Below, in pieces: positions 61,036-64,000 of a stretch of 64,000 bases of DNA. The DNA comes from Henricia sp. BOLD:AAB3569 (lineage: Eukaryota > Echinodermata > Asteroidea > Spinulosida > Echinasteridae). The stretch's first letter is position 1. Every line of letters starts with the position of its first letter. The stretch is taken from NCBI GenBank assembly GCA_037783545.1, contig JBBELK010001231.1, positions 1-64,000 of the forward strand, read 5' to 3'. A program made the translations under genes and the position numbers. The notes below the pieces were generated by a model. That model was not told the origin of the DNA, did not search any database, and saw only the letters and a program-made list of their open reading frames with translations.

Positions 61036-61448
61036 TGTAAATAAGTCTGTTTTCAATACTGGAGAGACTTTTCACCAGGATCATAACTCTATGCAATGCC
61101 AGTTATCTTCTCTCAAGATAGTAAGATAACTTGAACAAATAGTGTAACAACATACCTTGCTGAAAACCCTGTGTACAAATTTCCAATATACTGTATGCAA
61201 CATATAGGACACATACTTTGACATTTTTTGGTGTCCTTGTTACATACGGTATATTGGAAATTTGCACACGGGGCTTTCAGGAAGGTATGTTGTGACACTA
61301 TTCATTGCAGTTCTTCAGCTGAAGTTATCTCCTTGGATCTATCTTAAGATATTTCTTTTGTTTTGAGAGAAGATGGATGACATTGTACAGAGATATAATC
61401 CTGGAGGAAATGGTCTCTCCAGTATTGAAAACAGACACAAATAAATAA
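61036..61448. mobile_element. Large imperfect palindrome (~410 bp)
   Basis: Arms of about 180-200 bp (61036-61214 and 61243-61448) pair nearly throughout: CTGTTTTCAATACTGGAGAG with CTCTCCAGTATTGAAAACAG, and TACAAATTTCCAATATAC with GTATATTGGAAATTTGCA. The loop is about 28 bp. It could be a foldback element or a source of hairpin RNA if transcribed. Confidence 0.85.
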
Positions 61449-61485
61449 AAGCTTCCAGACAATGCTTTGTCATGCATCTGCTCAC

Positions 61486-61631
61486 CTGGTATCACAGTTG
61501 ATTTTAACAGGTCAGCGAAGACTGCAAAGATCAATTGGTAGGTGAAATCGACGTGTATCTGTAGAAACATCCATCCATAGCCAACTTGGGGCCGTAGCGC
61601 CCTCCATCGTCCTCTGTCCAGGACCACCTCC
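61486..61631 (-). CDS. Candidate internal exon, unknown product
   Basis: A minus-strand acceptor (CCCCTATTTGTACAG) precedes 61631 and a consensus donor (CCAGGTGAGC) follows 61486, bounding 146 nt. One frame is open throughout, EVVLDRGRWRALRPQVGYGW and onward to STVIP. Another frame has a GPKLAMDGC motif resembling the start of an F5/8-type (discoidin) domain, but that frame meets a stop after about 32 codons. Product unknown; whether this belongs with the exon-like array downstream on the same strand is inference. Confidence 0.3.
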
Positions 61632-61699
61632 CTGTACAAATAGGGGGAAAGAAGAGAGTGCACCCAATGACAAAGTCTTACATGTATATAGTTCACATT

Positions 61700-62940
61700 T
61701 CTATACCATTTATGGGATACTTATGAAAATAAAACATTACCCTAATTGAACTGCATAAATATCAAGGTAGGCCTACATGTGTAACTTCCAGGAAGCCTGA
61801 AGGGAGGTCACATTGCAAGGAAACATTTTTACCATATTTATTGCATCCCAACCCCAAAAATAGTTCTAGTCGAGCATACTTGTACATACATTCTCAATTG
61901 GCCATTTAAAAACTAACCTAATGTTCACCCAACCCTTTAAAAATACCCGTCTAATTTGGTTTTAGGTATAATCAATCAGCTCCTACCTGTACCTCCATGA
62001 TGCAACTATCAATTAATATTAACAACAGCACTTACACCATATCTTGCATGATGAGCACCGAACTCGCATTAATGAACAGATTCTCCAGTTCAGTGCCAGT
62101 CATAACTTTCTAGAGTAATTGTGAACATTTTAAACTGTCATCAGCAACTACTGGGGTTCGGAAACTGGTTCGTTTCATTCATCTTTTTGAAGCCGTTCGA
62201 TGATCAGTGGCTTGAAATTTATAACAGTTTGAAATTCTTTAAAACTGAGCTGAAAGCTTGAAGCTAATTAATTGGCGAGGAAAAAGGTTATTTTATAAAA
62301 CGGAGGTTACGAGTACTTGATAAAGTTGCTTTTTTTCTTATCTCTATTGCCGACTTTATATTAGAGAGAAAAATTAAAAATTAGACCGTGTTCGTCAACC
62401 GGCAAAAATGAAAAACGGGGTGATGACGTCTTAATATGCATTGACCCCGCACGTCATAGCGAGGAGACGGTCACTATTTTGCAAAGCAAGTCGCATGTTT
62501 TTCGCATAGCATAAACCACCAGTCGTTATTTTTCTGTAAAAACGTTATCAAAGTTTTCGGTGTATTTTCGCAGTGGTTACACTCAGTGTTTGCTGCGAGG
62601 AGCTAGGTACACGACCACAGTCAGCGAAGCAGCTCTCTGTGTATCCTGTGTGTCTCCTCGCCATGACGTCACACACATAGCTCAAATTGGTTGACGTGAC
62701 CTTTCGTTTTCTTTCATGTGATAAGAGTCTCGGGGAAAAAGACTGAATTTTTCAGGATAATTCTGAATAAAATTTTCTTAGTACACAAATGACTATATAA
62801 AGAAAGGTATAGTGTTGAAAACCATGAAAGCGAAGGGATAATAATTTTAGGTTAAATTCCATATCCGAAGGATTTGTCTTAATTAAATTCAAAGCATCGT
62901 TAAATCAATATTGGTTCTTAAAAACCGCACTGTTCACAAT
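61700..62940. other. 1.2 kb without a recognised gene
   Basis: AT-rich. The only structure I can support is an inverted pair, GCACGTCATAGCGAGGAGAC (62450) and GTCTCCTCGCCATGACGTCA (62646), about 180 bp apart, which may be a small element. Confidence 0.4.
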
Positions 62941-62949
62941 TAATACCGT

Positions 62950-64000
62950 TTGAGCAACCCGTTTCTAACAATTTTTAAAATTTCGAACCATTTTAATTTT
63001 CAACCGCCGTTCGAAACCCCGTTTCGAACCATTTACACCGCCATTCGAAACCCCATTTCGAACTATTTACACTGCCGTTCGAAACCCCATTTCGAACCAT
63101 TTCAATTTTCAACCGCGGTTCGAAACCATTTCAATTTTCAACCGCCGTTCGAAACCCTGTTTCAAACCATTTCCATTTTCAACCGCCGTTCGAAACCGTT
63201 TCAAACCATTTCCACCGCCCGAAACCCCATTTCGAACCATTTCCACAGCCGTTGGAAACTCAATTTCTAACCTTTTTTTACACCGCCATTCGAAAACCCA
63301 ATTTCGAACAATTTTTACAACTGTCCGCCGTTCAAAAACCCCGTTTCGAACCATTTCACCCGCCGTTCGAAACCCCGTTTCAAACCATTTCAATTTTCAA
63401 CCGCCGTTCGAAACCCCGTTTCAAACCATTTAAATTTTGAACCGCCGTTCGAAACCCCGTTTCAAACCATTTAAATTTTCAACCGCCGTTCGAAACCCCG
63501 TTTCAAACCATTTCAATTTTCAACCGCCGTTCGAAACCCCGTTTCAAACCATTTCAATTTTCAACCGCCGTTCGAAACCCCGTTTCAAACCATTTCAATT
63601 TTCAACCGCAGTTCGAAACCCCGATTCAAACCATTTCAATTTTCAACCGCCGTTCGAAACCCCGTTTCAAACCATTTCAATTTTCAACCGCCGTTCGAAA
63701 CCCCGTTTCGAACCATTTCAATTTTCAACCGCTGTTCGAAACCCCGTTTCAAACCATTTCGATTTTCAACCGCCGTTCGAAACCCCGTTTCAAACCATTT
63801 CAATTTTCAACCGCCGTTCGAAACCCCGTTTCGAACCATTTACACCGCCATTCGAAACACCATTTCGAACCATTTACACCGCCATTCGAAACCGGTTAAC
63901 CCCGTTTCGAACCCCATTCGAACCCCATTCGAAACCCCGTTTTGAACCATTTCAATTTTAAACCGCCATTCGAAACCTCTTTTCGAACCATTTAACACCG
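62950..64000. repeat. 41-bp minisatellite, open at the right edge
   Basis: Units of CCGTTCGAAACCCCGTTTCA + AACCATTTCAATTTTCAACCG repeat from about 63350 with high identity, after more irregular units with ACACCGCC spacers from about 62950. The period of 41 is not a multiple of 3, so three frames alternate and a false open frame of 174 codons arises (63437-63961). The array continues past the window. Confidence 0.95.

Noticed and set aside
63437..63961. Plus-strand open frame of 174 codons
   Set aside because: It is produced by the 41-bp minisatellite, whose units lack stops in all phases. The peptide is only the repeat read in three frames.

Overview
The window is eukaryotic nuclear DNA, most likely from a marine invertebrate animal. 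The reasons are a large complex satellite, many short inverted-repeat transposons, Helitron/Helentron-like tandem arrays, tRNA-derived repeats, tandem minisatellites and no compact gene layout. Frequent TAGGCCTA-type words and this mix of elements recall echinoderms or other invertebrate deuterostomes, but that placement is a weak inference. I see no complete protein-coding gene. Most long open frames are by-products of repeats.

Layout. (1) 1-12928: about 47 copies of a 273/274-bp satellite with higher-order structure, running off the left edge. (2) 12929-15173: a decayed piggyBac-like element and a second TTAA element that share one TTAA. (3) 15174-40410: a nested stack. An old, diverged form of the same satellite (about 185-bp monomers) is split at one point. 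Inside the split is a roughly 1-kb element with TGTA...TACA ends and a CAAT target duplication, probably a solo LTR. That element is itself split by a 23.5-kb block of seven Helentron-like units (15856-39312), each ending in a hairpin followed by CTCTAG. The units contain further insertions: a 4.8-kb element with ~755-bp inverted repeats, a TTAA element and several MITEs. Many sites can be compared with an empty copy in the same window.

(4) 40411-51500: scattered MITEs and foldback elements, one carrying a Cys-rich protein remnant; a three-copy AACGTTT-rich array, a G-quadruplex-like tract, a hAT-like MITE and two tRNA-like sequences. (5) 51500-61700: a low-complexity and minisatellite region, then a diverged tandem repeat. 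Its copies share a minus-strand polypyrimidine-AG followed by a GGGAGGGAA-type block, so they look like duplicated, mostly broken exons. A few minus-strand segments could be real exons. (6) 61700-62940: nothing convincing apart from one spaced inverted repeat. (7) 62950-64000: a 41-bp minisatellite running off the right edge.

The window reads as a pericentromeric or heterochromatin-like region whose history can be read from nested insertions. The strongest observations are the relation between the modern satellite and its interrupted ancestor, the higher-order satellite periods (820/1640/1913/1093 bp), the tandem Helentron-like block, and the repeated exon-like units at 55.4-61 kb.
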